Below are positions 41,449 to 51,188 of a stretch of 64,000 nt of DNA, piece after piece. The position numbers and the translations under genes were made by a program. Location: contig JAGYJY010000022.1 of assembly GCA_018401745.1 (NCBI GenBank), positions 1 through 64,000 on the forward strand, read 5' to 3'. Positions within the stretch are counted from its first letter, which is position 1; every line of letters begins with the position of its first letter. The stretch comes from Pirellulales bacterium (lineage in GTDB: Bacteria > Planctomycetota > Planctomycetia > Pirellulales > UBA1268). The notes under the pieces were generated by a model. It saw nothing but the letters and a program-made list of their open reading frames with translations. It was not told where the DNA came from and did not search any database.

Positions 41449-42503
41449 CTACAGGGGTTCGTGCCTGAAGACTAGCGTACCCGCTGACGCAACCAAAATC
41501 GAATGAGCAAACCATGAAGCGGCTGCCCAGAGCAGCTGCCGCCACCATCCGATCGCTATCACTGCGGCGATCGGCAGAGCCAGCGAAGCGGCCCTGAACC
41601 AGCCAGCCCGACCTTCCCGCCACCCCCCAGCCACCAGACACAGCCCACACCAGGCGATCGCCAGACACAGGCCGATCAGCACGGCGGCCACCGCGGCTTG
41701 CCAGCCGAGCACCAGCCCGAGCAGCCCACCGCCCCCCACCACATCCAGGCCGCATCGCGTGGCGCGGCGAGAAACGCCGGAATCGCACCGGCGAGGCCAC
41801 CGAGCGCACCGCCCACCGCTGCGACCATCGCCGCCTCACCCACGGCAGCGAGCACCGCCAGACCCTCTTCCCAGCCGCCCGTGCCGGCCACGTTGACTGG
41901 GATCAACCCGGGAAGGACGAGGCCAACCAGGCCCAGACAGCCCCCAACTGCCAGGAATCCTCGGACCCTCGGCCGGTGGCCATCGATCGCAAACAGGCTC
42001 CAGACAACGAGTGTCGCCAGCAGCAGCACATGCCAGGCAAAACCCGCCATGACCCGCCACGACGCATGCACAAACACCAGATCTGGGCCGTCGGGCCAGC
42101 CGGGCGGCCGCCCGGGCAGATTTGCCCCGTTGGTGGCGAGCTCGCGGGTGGCCAGGAGCATCACGCCCACCGCCATGATCGCCTCCACGATCGGATAGCG
42201 GGCGGAGATCCATCCCCGGCAGGCGTAGCAGCGGCCCCCGAGCAGCAGCCAGCCGAGCACCGGCACGTTGTCGCGGCCGCGAATCATCGTTCCGCAGGCC
42301 GGGCAGTGCGACCGCCGCCCGCTGACCGAGCTTCCCCGCGGCACCCGGTAGGCGACGACATTGAGAAAGCTGCCGAGCAGCCCGCCCAGGACCAGGAAAA
42401 ACAGGCCCGGCAGCATCCGCTCGGCCCAGAACAGCGGGTCGGTGAGGCTCTGCTCCACCACGTCCCAGGCTCCCTCGAGCATCTGTCGCCCGTTGCCCTT
42501 CAT
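41449..42503 (-). CDS. Type IV prepilin peptidase (A24 family), frameshifted
   Basis: The N-terminal part (42503 to about 41752) has the GSFLNVVAYRVP segment and two CxxC pairs (CPAC, CYAC) of the methyltransferase domain, followed by several membrane helices. The frame then degenerates to WMWWGAVGCSGWC. One frame over (to 41449), LDVVGGGGLLGLVLGWQAAV and further membrane helices continue the expected A24 domain. One missing base near 41752 explains this. A24 enzymes cleave prepilins at the inner membrane. It is the first gene of the minus-strand exosortase operon and diverges from the flippase-like gene by 50 bp. Confidence 0.85.
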
Positions 42504-42553
42504 CGCGGTGGAATCCTCTGTGCCTTGCCCCTCGGAGTCTGTAGGGTGATCTC

Positions 42554-43597
42554 ATGAAACCGGCCGCACAAGTCGCCCCCTCGCCGCAGCCCTCCCGGCC
42601 GCAGTTGCTCGGCGACACGTCTGCCCATGCCGCTGAGCCGGCAGGCGGCGGGGAGGATCGAGCGGCCCAACGCATCCCGGCCTGGGGATCGCTCGCCCTG
42701 CGGCTGGCAGCCACCTCGGGCCTGATCTGGCTGGTAGTCCGCAACATCGACTGGCAAGAGCTCGGCAGCGTGTTTCGCACCCTCGACTGGCGGTGGTGGG
42801 CCGCTGGCATGGCGATGGCCATCGCAGCCCACACCCTCGCCGGCATCCGCTGGGCGGGCCTGGCGCGGCCCATCGGCTTTCAGCTGTCGCACCTGAGCTT
42901 CGTGCGGCGGTTTTTCGAAGGCGTGTTTTTCAGCCTCTGCCTGCCCACCTCGATCGGCGGCGACGTGGTGAAGGCCTTCCGTCTGGCCGACACCTCCAGC
43001 GGCCGCCTGCTCGCGGCCTGCACGGTGCTCGCCGACCGCCTCACCGGCCTCTCGGCGCTGATGGTGCTCGCGGCAACCACCCTGATCGCCAACCGCATCG
43101 GCCTCAGCCTGGCGGCCTCCATTGGGCTGGCGGTGGTGCTGGTGGGATGTGTGACCGCGAGCCTGGTGCTGAGCGTGGGATCGCTCGACTGGCTGCTCTC
43201 CCGGCTGCCGATGCTGCACGCAGCGAGAAGTTTCGTGGCCAAACTCCTGCCCTATCAGCAGCGACCGCGGCTGCTGGCACGCGCCGTCGCCTGGAGCATG
43301 CTGATCCAGCTGGGCTTCATCTGCTGTGTGATGCTGATGGCCCGCGGCATGGGGCTGCCGGTGCCCACGCGGGCCTGGTTCTACGCAGTGCCGCTGGTGT
43401 CGCTGGCGACCGTGCTGCCGATCAGCATCAGCGGGGTGGGCATCCGAGAGGTCGGCTTTGTGCACCTGCTGGCCGAATACGGCGTGACCGAGGAGCAGGC
43501 CGTGGCCCTGGGCATGCTCTGGTTTCTCACGCAGGTCGGCAACGGCATGCTTGGCGGCGTGTCGTTTCTCCTCGACCGCAGCCAGACAGCTCAGTAG
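42554..43597 (+). CDS. Flippase-like membrane protein (LPG synthase TM / UPF0104 family)
   Basis: A 347-residue inner-membrane protein with 7-8 hydrophobic helices after a 40-residue polar tail. The family signature is visible: FVRRFFEGVFFSLCLPTSIGGDVVKAFRLAD, LADRLTGLSALM, and LPISISGVGIREVGFVHLL. Members are the transmembrane half of lysylphosphatidylglycerol synthase or AglD-type proteins, proposed to act on lipid-linked sugars or lipids. It is divergently transcribed from the exosortase operon, which fits an envelope role. Confidence 0.85.
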   Translation: MKPAAQVAPSPQPSRPQLLGDTSAHAAEPAGGGEDRAAQRIPAWGSLALRLAATSGLIWLVVRNIDWQELGSVFRTLDWRWWAAGMAMAIAAHTLAGIRWAGLARPIGFQLSHLSFVRRFFEGVFFSLCLPTSIGGDVVKAFRLADTSSGRLLAACTVLADRLTGLSALMVLAATTLIANRIGLSLAASIGLAVVLVGCVTASLVLSVGSLDWLLSRLPMLHAARSFVAKLLPYQQRPRLLARAVAWSMLIQLGFICCVMLMARGMGLPVPTRAWFYAVPLVSLATVLPISISGVGIREVGFVHLLAEYGVTEEQAVALGMLWFLTQVGNGMLGGVSFLLDRSQTAQ

Positions 43598-43735
43598 CCG
43601 CTTCAGCTGCCAAAGAACAGCTTGGCGGCGACGGCGATGGCGTGGAGCCCCGCGCCCCCGACTGGCAGGGCCCCACAGCCACGTCCGCCGGCTCACGCAG
43701 GCCGCGCAGGGGAGGTGCGGCCGCGAGCTCGGAGA

Positions 43736-44356
43736 TCAGCCGGGGAGGGATCGCCGGAGGGTTTCCTCCGACACCGGGCATGCCGCAGCGCGGCCGAGTT
43801 CGTCGAGGGTCCGCCGCTGGCCCACGGTGTGCCAGGGAGTGACGTCCCGCAGCTCGGGCATGATCTCCAGGATCTGATCGATGAGCATCTCCACGAGCCT
43901 GCCCACCGGGGTGCCGCCGGTCCGTTCGCGGATTGCGGCGGCCGTCTTCATCAGCTTGACCATCCGCGACCGCTCGAGGACCGGCCCAGAAAGCTGGCCT
44001 TCGCCTTCCACGAGCAGTTCGGCCACCGGCACCTCTAGCACCTGCTGCCAGAGGAGCAGATCCGACACCCGCACATCGCAGTCGGCCTGTTCCTGCCGAC
44101 GCACCACGGCCAGCTCGATGCCCAGCCGGCGGGCGACGTTTCGCAGCGTCACCCCCTGCTGACGACGCACTTCAGCAATGCGATGCAGGTTTTTGGTTTC
44201 ACGGCGGGGATGCGGCCGCTCACCGTTGCGGGGCTGCGGCTCAGCGACGGCGTCGGCATCCTCCAGGGAATCGCCGTCTGCCGTGTTTCCCAGACGGGGA
44301 TCGTAGTCGTCGTCGAATGGATTGCGGCATCCATTTGTGAAGTGCACCGTAGCCAT
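43736..44356 (-). CDS. XRE-family helix-turn-helix protein
   Basis: A 206-residue regulator. The start at 44356 is chosen because GGAGG lies 9 bases upstream; the longer frame starts without support. An acidic, Asn/Asp-rich N-terminal region is followed by a Cro/C1-type HTH (LHRIAEVRRQQGVTLRNVARRLGIELAVVRRQE) and a helical C-terminal domain. No ligand-binding motif is seen. It is divergent from ygfZ, with 350 bp between them. Confidence 0.75.
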   Translation of the reverse strand: MATVHFTNGCRNPFDDDYDPRLGNTADGDSLEDADAVAEPQPRNGERPHPRRETKNLHRIAEVRRQQGVTLRNVARRLGIELAVVRRQEQADCDVRVSDLLLWQQVLEVPVAELLVEGEGQLSGPVLERSRMVKLMKTAAAIRERTGGTPVGRLVEMLIDQILEIMPELRDVTPWHTVGQRRTLDELGRAAACPVSEETLRRSLPG

Positions 44357-44706
44357 GGTCACCAACCTCCGTGCGCACCGCGATCGCCATGCGTCAAAGG
44401 GACATGCGGGCAAAAAGAAGAAAATCCGACACCAGTCGTTGGCCCGCCGAGACGAACGCTGCCTTGCCCGCGCGTTCGACCAGTCGAGCCGATTGTAACC
44501 GTCCACGTTGCCTGAGACGCTGTTGGAGGGTTTCCGGTTCCAACCGCATTCAGGCGACTGTTGCAATACGGGGCCACCCGTGGGATCGTTCGCGCGGCGT
44601 CTCGTATTTTTGCGGATCGCGTGCGACAGATGGGAGCGACGATCGCCGAAGCCACCGAAGCTTGTGTCGACGCAGCAGTTTTCCAGGGCAAGGAGCGAGT
44701 AGCAGC
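44357..44706. other. Divergent intergenic region, no gene seen
   Basis: 350 bp between the HTH gene and ygfZ. The ygfZ frame is open through it, but the sequence before ATG 44707 has no YgfZ character. AAGGAG lies about 11 bases before that ATG. Promoters for both genes should be here; none is convincing. Confidence 0.45.
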
Positions 44707-45714
44707 ATGCAGGGCAACGAACTGAACTCAGGCGAGGCAGGCCAGGGCGGCAGCTGGTGCGATCCCGGACGGCTGTCGTGGGTGCGGGTGTCGGGAGCGG
44801 ATGCGGCGCGGTTTCTCGACAACTTCACCACCGCGGCTGTTGGCAGCGTGGCCGAAGGCCATGGCTGCGAAGGCTTCTTCACGGATGTCCGAGGACAGGT
44901 GATCTGCCTGGCGGGGCTGCTGCGATGCGGGCCTGAGGCAGGCGAGGAGCCGGCCGTGGAGATCGTGGCCGACGGCGACGTGGGCGGCGCACTCGCCGAG
45001 CACCTGGAGCGGTATCACATTCGTGAGCCGATTGAGATTGAGGACATTTCCGCATCACGACTGACCATCGCGTTGCTTGGAGACGGCATCGCGAGCGGGC
45101 TGGCGGCGCGTGCGGCAGGCTCGCGGAAGCCGGGCGACCTCACGGCGGCCTTCGACCATGCGCTGGTGACCCTCGCCAGCACGGAAGGCACGGCCGCAGT
45201 CGCAAGGCTCGTGCGATGCGACTGGGGAGGGCCGCATGGCTGGCTGCTGGCGTGCGGCGGCGACGATGCCGACGCCGCCCACGCCGCGCTCACGGCTGCT
45301 GGCTTCACCCACCAGGGCAGCTCTGCCTGGGAGCAGGCCCGCATCGAAGCGGGCACACCGCGGCAGTGCGACCTGCTCCCCAAAACCCTGCCGCAAGAGC
45401 TCGGCCGCGACGCCCGCGCGATCTCATTCACAAAGGGCTGCTACCTCGGCCAAGAAACCGTTGCCCGGCTCGACGCCCTTGGCCACGTCAACCGCCGGCT
45501 CGTGACCCTCACAGTCGCCGGCGACGCGGTGCCTCCTGCCGGAGCGGCAATCACCAGCGGCAGCAAGACGATCGGGGAAGTCACCAGCAGCTGCCTCTCA
45601 CCATCCCTCGGAAAGCCGCTCGCCCTGGCGATCCTCCCTGTGAAGGCCATCACCGCCGAAGCCGAACTCACCATCGCCGGCCACCCCGCCCAGCCCCACC
45701 TTCCCCAGCCGTAG
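44707..45714 (+). CDS. ygfZ: Folate-binding Fe-S cluster maintenance protein YgfZ
   Basis: A 335-residue GcvT-like protein. The hallmark K-G-C-Y-x-G-Q-E motif is intact (FTKGCYLGQETVAR) near residue 248. The N-terminal fold begins with SWVRVSGADAARFLDNFTT, typical of tetrahydrofolate-binding GcvT relatives. Family members help assemble or repair iron-sulfur enzymes. ATG 44707 has AAGGAG upstream. The gene ends just before a large repeat (R5). Confidence 0.9.
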   Translation: MQGNELNSGEAGQGGSWCDPGRLSWVRVSGADAARFLDNFTTAAVGSVAEGHGCEGFFTDVRGQVICLAGLLRCGPEAGEEPAVEIVADGDVGGALAEHLERYHIREPIEIEDISASRLTIALLGDGIASGLAARAAGSRKPGDLTAAFDHALVTLASTEGTAAVARLVRCDWGGPHGWLLACGGDDADAAHAALTAAGFTHQGSSAWEQARIEAGTPRQCDLLPKTLPQELGRDARAISFTKGCYLGQETVARLDALGHVNRRLVTLTVAGDAVPPAGAAITSGSKTIGEVTSSCLSPSLGKPLALAILPVKAITAEAELTIAGHPAQPHLPQP

Positions 45715-45717
45715 ACC

Positions 45718-46156
45718 GACGCGCAGCGTCGGACAGGCCTTCTCGCTTTACGCCTGCGAAGCCATCCTGGCCTTCGCAGGCTAAGGCGACCAGGACAGAA
45801 GGTCCACGGGCCGCGACGCGGCCTCGGCGAAGCCGCAGCTGCCTGCGGCACCGAAGACTCGTCCACGCCTGCGAAGCCATCCACGGCCTTCGCAGGCTCA
45901 GGCGACCAGTCAGAGCCCAGGTTTCCGACCGGCCGCAGACCGCCGCTCCTGCGGCGGACAGGCCGTCCCTAAAACCGTAAGCGAGGGGTGAGCCCGGGCC
46001 GAATGAGCCGGCCTTGCAGTCGAGCGCAGCCCGGAGGGCGAAAGCGAGAATGCACGAGTGAGCGAAGCCAGGATGGCGAAGCGAACGCTCGGCGAATCGG
46101 CTTGGGCTCACCCCGAGCGACCCCGAACGCTCGGCGAATCGGCTTGGGCTCACCCC
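45718..46156. repeat. Mosaic intergenic repeat, copy R5 (variant with module D, A, B2, extra end)
   Basis: Two copies of a 10-bp-stem hairpin (module D, 45751-45792 and 45866-45909) bracket a diverged C-like inverted repeat (45802-45866). Module A (45931-45969), the B2 core (45985-46114, 130 bp) and a 42-bp extra right end (to 46156) follow. It fills the gap between convergent ygfZ and the small membrane protein, ending 9 bases from the latter's stop. Open frames within are not considered genes. Confidence 0.88.
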
Positions 46157-46165
46157 GAGCGACCC

Positions 46166-46531
46166 TCACGAGCGGCCCGCCCAAGCCCCACGAGCCAGCA
46201 CCCCGGTCACGAGAAACACCACGCTCCCAAACAGAATCCACGCGGCAATCGCCAGAACGAAGTAGTCGCGAAGCCAGACCTTCAGTGGAGGCTCCGCGCT
46301 CTTGGGAACTTTCCGTTTCACCGGCCCGGCCCCTGTCGACTCCTCCCGCATCGCCGCGCGAAAGCGATCCCACTCCTGCTGGGCTGTTGGCGAACTCTGC
46401 CACAGCAGCAGCTGTTGCCGCAGCATGGAGAGGCCGATCGGGGGCAGGCTGATGAACGCCAGCCAGGCGACGACGAGCAGCAGGAGGCCTCGGCGGCGGG
46501 GCGAGGAGGCGGCGGGCTGATCGGCGGCCAT
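46166..46531 (-). CDS. Small two-helix membrane protein of unknown function
   Basis: A 121-residue protein. The start at 46531 has AGGGA 8 bases upstream and is preferred over the longer open frame. Two hydrophobic helices (GLLLLVVAWLAFISLPPIG and YFVLAIAAWILFGSVVFLVTGV) flank a basic cytoplasmic or periplasmic loop. There is no family match by eye. It is divergent from the secreted protein gene at 46766. Confidence 0.6.
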   Translation of the reverse strand: MAADQPAASSPRRRGLLLLVVAWLAFISLPPIGLSMLRQQLLLWQSSPTAQQEWDRFRAAMREESTGAGPVKRKVPKSAEPPLKVWLRDYFVLAIAAWILFGSVVFLVTGVLARGAWAGRS

Positions 46532-46765
46532 GACGGCATCCCTGTGAACGATGGGTGGAGGTGGGGCTCCCTGCTCGTAGTATCCAAGCCCAGAGCCGGC
46601 GGGGGAGAATGAAAACCGCAAAACTTGAGAAAATCCTGGCGATTTCGCCCGCATGAACGATCTTTCTCCATTTCGGCAGATTCGCTACGGTTCCGCTCAC
46701 GTTCGCGCGGCCGAAGGTGCCTTCGCGACCTGGTGGTGATGCCCCCGACACATGAGGACCGACCG

Positions 46766-47890
46766 GTGACAGCTCCCATCCGACTGTGGAAACCGTCCTC
46801 CATGCCTGCGTGCCGCCCCCGCTTTGGTGTGGCCGTGGTGCTGCTCGGCTTGCTGGCGGCCGTGGCGATGCCTGCCAACACAGCCCTGGCCCAGAGTGGT
46901 TGGCTGCCGACATCCTGGTTTTCCAGCGGCGAAATCGACGCGACGGCGATGTTTCCGTTGGCGGAAAACGATGGTCCGTGGCTGGTGCTCGCGTCGACGT
47001 TTCGCGGCGAGAGTGCTCGCGAAGATGCCCGTTCGCTCGTGCACGAGCTGCGAGGTCGCTACAAGCTGCAGGCCTACACCTTGGAGAAGTCGTTTGACTA
47101 CACCGGTGAGCAGGCAGGCTTGGGCCTGAATCCCGATGGAACACCCAAGCGGATGCGGTATGCCAACGCGGCGGAAGTGACCGAGGTGGCTGTGCTCGTG
47201 GGTGATTTTTCGTCGTACGACGATCCGCGGGGCCAGAAGATGCTCACCAAGATCAAGTCGCTGCGGCCGGAGACGCTCACCAGCGGTAAGGCCAAGAGCC
47301 AGGCCTTTTCCGACTTTCGCCGCATGCTCAAGCTGGATGCCAATGCTGCAAAGGGCCCCATGCACCTGGCCTTTGTGATCCCCAATCCGCTGCTGCCGGA
47401 AGAGTTTTTCTCCCGGCCCGAGGTGGACGATTTCGTGCTGGAGATGAACTCGGGGGTGGCCAACAGCCTGCTCGACTGCCCCGGCCGCTACAGCGTGCGG
47501 GTGGCCCTCTTCACCGGCGCTGGCACGTTTGATCAGAAGGCGATCGAGCAGGGGGCGAACGTCGAACTGGAAAGTCGGCTGGTCGAGGCTGCCGAGACCG
47601 CCCACCAGCTGACGGAGTCGCTCCGCCGCCGAGGCTTCGAGGCCTGGGAGTTTCATGATCGCGAGTCGAGCATGGTCTGCGTGGGGAGTTTTCAGCAGCT
47701 GACGGTGCCTGCGGCTGATGGCCGGCAGGTGATCCATCCCGGGATCGCTAAGGTGGTGGAGAAGCTGGGCGCTGATCCGGAGAAGCTGGCCCAGGGCGAG
47801 ATCATGCCGCGGTCGATCGACGGCGTGCTGCTTGAGATTCAGCCGAAGCCAGTTGATGTGCCGCGGATACCCGCCAATAGGCGACGGTGA
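46766..47890 (+). CDS. Secreted protein of unknown function
   Basis: About 374 residues, exported. Start choice is uncertain: GTG 46766 has GAGGA about 8 bases upstream; ATG 46739 and ATG 46802 are alternatives. The signal sequence is FGVAVVLLGLLAAVAMPANTALAQ. The body contains LVHELRGRYKLQAYTLEK and a final SFQQLTVPAADGRQVIHPGI segment. It has no recognisable catalytic motif and may be planctomycete-specific. Its TGA overlaps the start of rdgB, implying a two-gene operon. Confidence 0.65.
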   Translation: MTAPIRLWKPSSMPACRPRFGVAVVLLGLLAAVAMPANTALAQSGWLPTSWFSSGEIDATAMFPLAENDGPWLVLASTFRGESAREDARSLVHELRGRYKLQAYTLEKSFDYTGEQAGLGLNPDGTPKRMRYANAAEVTEVAVLVGDFSSYDDPRGQKMLTKIKSLRPETLTSGKAKSQAFSDFRRMLKLDANAAKGPMHLAFVIPNPLLPEEFFSRPEVDDFVLEMNSGVANSLLDCPGRYSVRVALFTGAGTFDQKAIEQGANVELESRLVEAAETAHQLTESLRRRGFEAWEFHDRESSMVCVGSFQQLTVPAADGRQVIHPGIAKVVEKLGADPEKLAQGEIMPRSIDGVLLEIQPKPVDVPRIPANRRR

Positions 47891-48516
47891 TGATGACGGT
47901 GCCCGCGTCGATCGATCTTTCCAAGGGGCTCGTGCTGGGAACCCGCAATGCAGGAAAGCTGCGGGAGCTCGTAGCACTGCTCGGCCCGCTGGGGATTGAG
48001 TGCCACTCGCTTGATGGCTTAGAGGCGGCCGTCGAGGTTGAGGAAACCGGCAGCACGTTTGCGGAAAACGCTGCCCTCAAAGCCACGCTCCAGGCGCAGG
48101 CTCTTGGGATGCCCGTGCTGGCCGAAGACAGCGGCCTGGTGGTCGATGCGCTCGATGGCAGGCCGGGCGTCTACTCGGCCCGATTCGCTGGCCCGTCTGC
48201 TGACGATGCGGCCAACAACGCCCTCTTGCTCAACGAGCTTGCTGATGTTCCAGACGCTCGACGCACGGCCCACTATGCCTGCCACATGACCCTCGCCGCG
48301 GCGGACGGCAGCGTGGTCGCGACCTCGTCTGGCCAGTGCCATGGACGGATCGATCGCAAGGCTCACGGCGGCGGCGGGTTTGGCTACGACCCGCTGTTTC
48401 TCGTGCCGGAGTATCACCGCAGCTTCGGTGAGATCGCCGCCGAAGTGAAGGCGATGATCAGCCACCGCGGCCGGGCCCTGCGGGCGATGGTGGACTGCCT
48501 CAGGCGGCATCACTAA
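47890..48516 (+). CDS. rdgB: XTP/dITP diphosphatase (RdgB/HAM1)
   Basis: A 208-residue house-cleaning nucleotide pyrophosphatase that removes ITP/XTP from the pool. Conserved segments: LGTRNAGKLREL (N-terminal phosphate-binding), TFAENAALKA, LAEDSGLVVDALDGRPGVYSAR, GGGGFGYDPLF, and SHRGRALRAM. The start (ATG 47890) overlaps the previous stop by one base (TGATG); GTG 47887 and ATG 47893 are also possible. It overlaps the convergent glycosyltransferase gene by 17 bp. Confidence 0.95.
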   Translation: MMTVPASIDLSKGLVLGTRNAGKLRELVALLGPLGIECHSLDGLEAAVEVEETGSTFAENAALKATLQAQALGMPVLAEDSGLVVDALDGRPGVYSARFAGPSADDAANNALLLNELADVPDARRTAHYACHMTLAAADGSVVATSSGQCHGRIDRKAHGGGGFGYDPLFLVPEYHRSFGEIAAEVKAMISHRGRALRAMVDCLRRHH

Positions 48517-49591
48517 CCCGCCGCACCAGCCGGTGCTCGACCACCTCAACCACGCGATCGGTGCCATCCAGCCGGCCGCGAACCCGATCGAGCGGTGCTG
48601 CAAAGCGGTCGAGCCCTCCGAGGAAGTCGTGGATCACCCGCGGCCCCACCGCCTCGAGCAGCGAGAAGTTGCCGCAGCCCATGTTCTCGAGAAAGTGGCT
48701 GTTCATCAGCTGCTCGGCGTGTGCCCGCTCCGGTAGCACCAGCATCGGCTTGCCCAACTGCAGCGCCTCGCCGATCAGCTGGTTGCCCGCCGCGGAGATG
48801 ACGGCATGACAGCTTGCCAGGTCTTCGACAAAACGTGTCTCGTCGATCGCATGAAACGAAACGCCCCCGACACGCTCGCGATGGCCGAGCCCATAGACCT
48901 TCACGGGCATGCCGCAGTCGGCCAGGGCAGCGATGGTTTCAAAAGGCGTGTGCCGCCTGAGGTAGCTGAGGATGAAGCCCTGGTCTGACGGCTGCTGGGC
49001 GAGGATCTCACGGCGGACCAGCGGCCCGACCTGCACCGCATGCTCCCAGCCTCGCCGCAACGGGGGCTGAAAAAACGCGGAGATCACCGTGTCGGTGGGC
49101 TCAGAGACATACATCCACACGGCGTTGCTCATCAGCCAGGCCTGCATCCGCAGCGACCACGGGAGGCAGGCGAGATCGTAGGCGAGCAGGAAGTGCTGGT
49201 GATCGACGCTCACCAGCGGAACCCCCAGCCGCTTGGCCGCCCTGGGGAGGGCCGGCTCGAAGTCGGTGATCGCCAGGTCGGCGGCGAACGATTCAAGCTC
49301 CCCCATCAGCCGATCCACCAGCGGCCCCAGCGTGCGGGCCTGGTAGTCGAGCCCGGTCCTGATCGATCTCAACACATCCAGCCGTCCGCCGGTGTACTGA
49401 AAAACGATGCCTGGAATCTCGTTGACCGCAACCCGGCTCTCGTTGGAAAACCGCCGACGCACCAGGCCGAGCGCGTCGTCGGACGTGAAAATCGCCAGCT
49501 CATGGCGGGCCACCAGCCGCTCCACGAGCGTGCAGATCCGCGTCGCATGGCCCCGGCCTTCGCCACAGAGACTGATTGCGATTCTGGCCAT
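48500..49591 (-). CDS. Glycosyltransferase (GT28/MGT-like)
   Basis: A 363-residue protein. The start at 49591 is chosen because it begins MARIAISLCGEGRGHATR, the N-terminal GT-B motif with the G-x-G-H-x-T/R acceptor loop; a longer frame is open upstream. The C-terminal nucleotide-sugar half includes ISAAGNQLIGEALQLGKPMLVLPERAHAEQLMNSHFLEN, typical of MurG/GT28 and related bacterial glycosyltransferases. Donor and acceptor are unknown. It overlaps rdgB tail to tail. Confidence 0.82.
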   Translation of the reverse strand: MARIAISLCGEGRGHATRICTLVERLVARHELAIFTSDDALGLVRRRFSNESRVAVNEIPGIVFQYTGGRLDVLRSIRTGLDYQARTLGPLVDRLMGELESFAADLAITDFEPALPRAAKRLGVPLVSVDHQHFLLAYDLACLPWSLRMQAWLMSNAVWMYVSEPTDTVISAFFQPPLRRGWEHAVQVGPLVRREILAQQPSDQGFILSYLRRHTPFETIAALADCGMPVKVYGLGHRERVGGVSFHAIDETRFVEDLASCHAVISAAGNQLIGEALQLGKPMLVLPERAHAEQLMNSHFLENMGCGNFSLLEAVGPRVIHDFLGGLDRFAAPLDRVRGRLDGTDRVVEVVEHRLVRRVSDAA

Positions 49592-49760
49592 CTCGACGAG
49601 GCTTCTCCTGCCCTGGTGGGGTAGTCGCTGCATACCCGGCAGCCGGTTCCTCGCCACCGAGCGGGCCCCCGTAGGACCCTGCGAGAGCGATTGTGCCATC
49701 GACACCCGAGAGCGACCAGCAAAACGCGATTCTCACGAGCGACCGCATACACTCACGGGC

Positions 49761-51092
49761 ATGACGCACCCTCGTGCAGGCTCCCTCCTGACCCTCTCCG
49801 CGATGCTGTTCTTCGCAGCCCCTGCTGCCTGCGAAGAACACTCCTCGAGCGCGACGATGGCGACGCAGGTCCGTCGGCTGGTGGTGCAGCTTGGCGACCC
49901 GCACCGCAGCCGGCGTGACCACGCATCGGAGCAGCTTGAGGCGCTCGGAGTCGACGTGTTGCCACTGCTGGAGACGCCCCTCGCTGTGGCCCGAGGCGAG
50001 GCTGCCTGGCGGCTGCAGACGCTTCGCAGTCGCCTGGCGGAGCGGGCGGTGGCCGAGGCGATTGAGCCGACCCGCGTGGTGGCCGCGTCGCTCGGCATGA
50101 CGCTGCCTGAAGCGTTTGAGGCCGTTTTCATCAGCCACGGGGGCAGGCTGCCTGTCGACGAGGCAGCAGCCGCCGGTGCAGTCGTCGGTGCGCCAACGCC
50201 TGCCAGCAAGACAAGCACCTACTGGGAGGAAGTGGGCCGTCTGCTTGTCGCTGGCGACTGCCAGATCGAGGAAACGGAGGCCTCGCCGGGCGGCGTGAGG
50301 ATTCGTTCTCGGCTTGCCGGAGAGCCGGCGGCTCTGGCGACGGCGGCGGGCCCCCTGCGGGTGGAGCTGGTGCGCGCCGTTGCTGTGCCGCCGGAGCAGC
50401 CCAGGGCGGTGCGGATGACGCTGCGGGTGCTCTGGGAGCCTCGCATGAGGCCGATCATGCTGCAGCTGCCGATGGCGTCGTTGATCGCGGAAGGTGAGGC
50501 CGGGGAGGTGATCCCGCCTCGGCAGCGGGCGGCGGTGGTGGAAGCGAGCCCCCGCGGGGATGCCGGAGCGGTGACCATCTCGGTGTTGCTGGCAGCGCCT
50601 ACGCCCGCCTTGGAAACGATCGCGTCGCTGCGGGGCACCTTTGCCGTGTGGGTGCCAGCAGGCGATGGTGAGCTGCGGCTGCCGCTGCGCGAACAGCTGC
50701 CAGAGGCCCCGCAGCAGCAGGTTGGCGACGCCCTGGTGCGGCTGGAGTCGAGCAGCCTCAGCGGCAAGGCCCTCACCGTGCGGGCGCGAGCCGACTATCC
50801 GGCAAGCGAGGCCCTCGCCTCCCACCGCACCTGGATCACCGGGCGAGAACTGGCCTGCTGGCTCGACCGGCAGCTGTTGACGCCACTCTCCGACCGCGTG
50901 GTCCGCCGCGACGAACGGGGCCTCTCTCGCGAGGCCGTGTTTGCCCTGCCAGAGGGAATCGACCCGACAGCGGTCGACGGGCAGGTGCGGTGGCGGCTCC
51001 CGCTCGCCATCCGCGAATTCCCCGTGGATTTTCGGCTTCAAGGCATTCCCCTCCCCTATTCGAGCGATGCGAAAAACGACGATTCCCGCTAG
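49761..51092 (+). CDS. Secreted protein of unknown function
   Basis: A 443-residue exported protein with a signal sequence (AGSLLTLSAMLFFAAPAACEE). ATG 49761 is chosen for that; the frame is open 354 bp further upstream without a signal. The first 100 residues look like a helical repeat segment (LVVQLGDPHRSRRDHASEQLEALG...WRLQTLRSRLAERAVAEAIE), followed by beta-rich regions. No catalytic motif was found. It is followed closely by the PpiC-type isomerase gene, so they may share a transcript. Confidence 0.65.
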   Translation: MTHPRAGSLLTLSAMLFFAAPAACEEHSSSATMATQVRRLVVQLGDPHRSRRDHASEQLEALGVDVLPLLETPLAVARGEAAWRLQTLRSRLAERAVAEAIEPTRVVAASLGMTLPEAFEAVFISHGGRLPVDEAAAAGAVVGAPTPASKTSTYWEEVGRLLVAGDCQIEETEASPGGVRIRSRLAGEPAALATAAGPLRVELVRAVAVPPEQPRAVRMTLRVLWEPRMRPIMLQLPMASLIAEGEAGEVIPPRQRAAVVEASPRGDAGAVTISVLLAAPTPALETIASLRGTFAVWVPAGDGELRLPLREQLPEAPQQQVGDALVRLESSSLSGKALTVRARADYPASEALASHRTWITGRELACWLDRQLLTPLSDRVVRRDERGLSREAVFALPEGIDPTAVDGQVRWRLPLAIREFPVDFRLQGIPLPYSSDAKNDDSR

Positions 51093-51188
51093 GGTGTGAG
51101 AGCGGAATACGAAGTCGCTGCCAGGCATCGGAAGCCCGCGCCGGCGAGGGCGATGGGCGGTCATGGTGCCGTGAAAACACAGTCCGGA

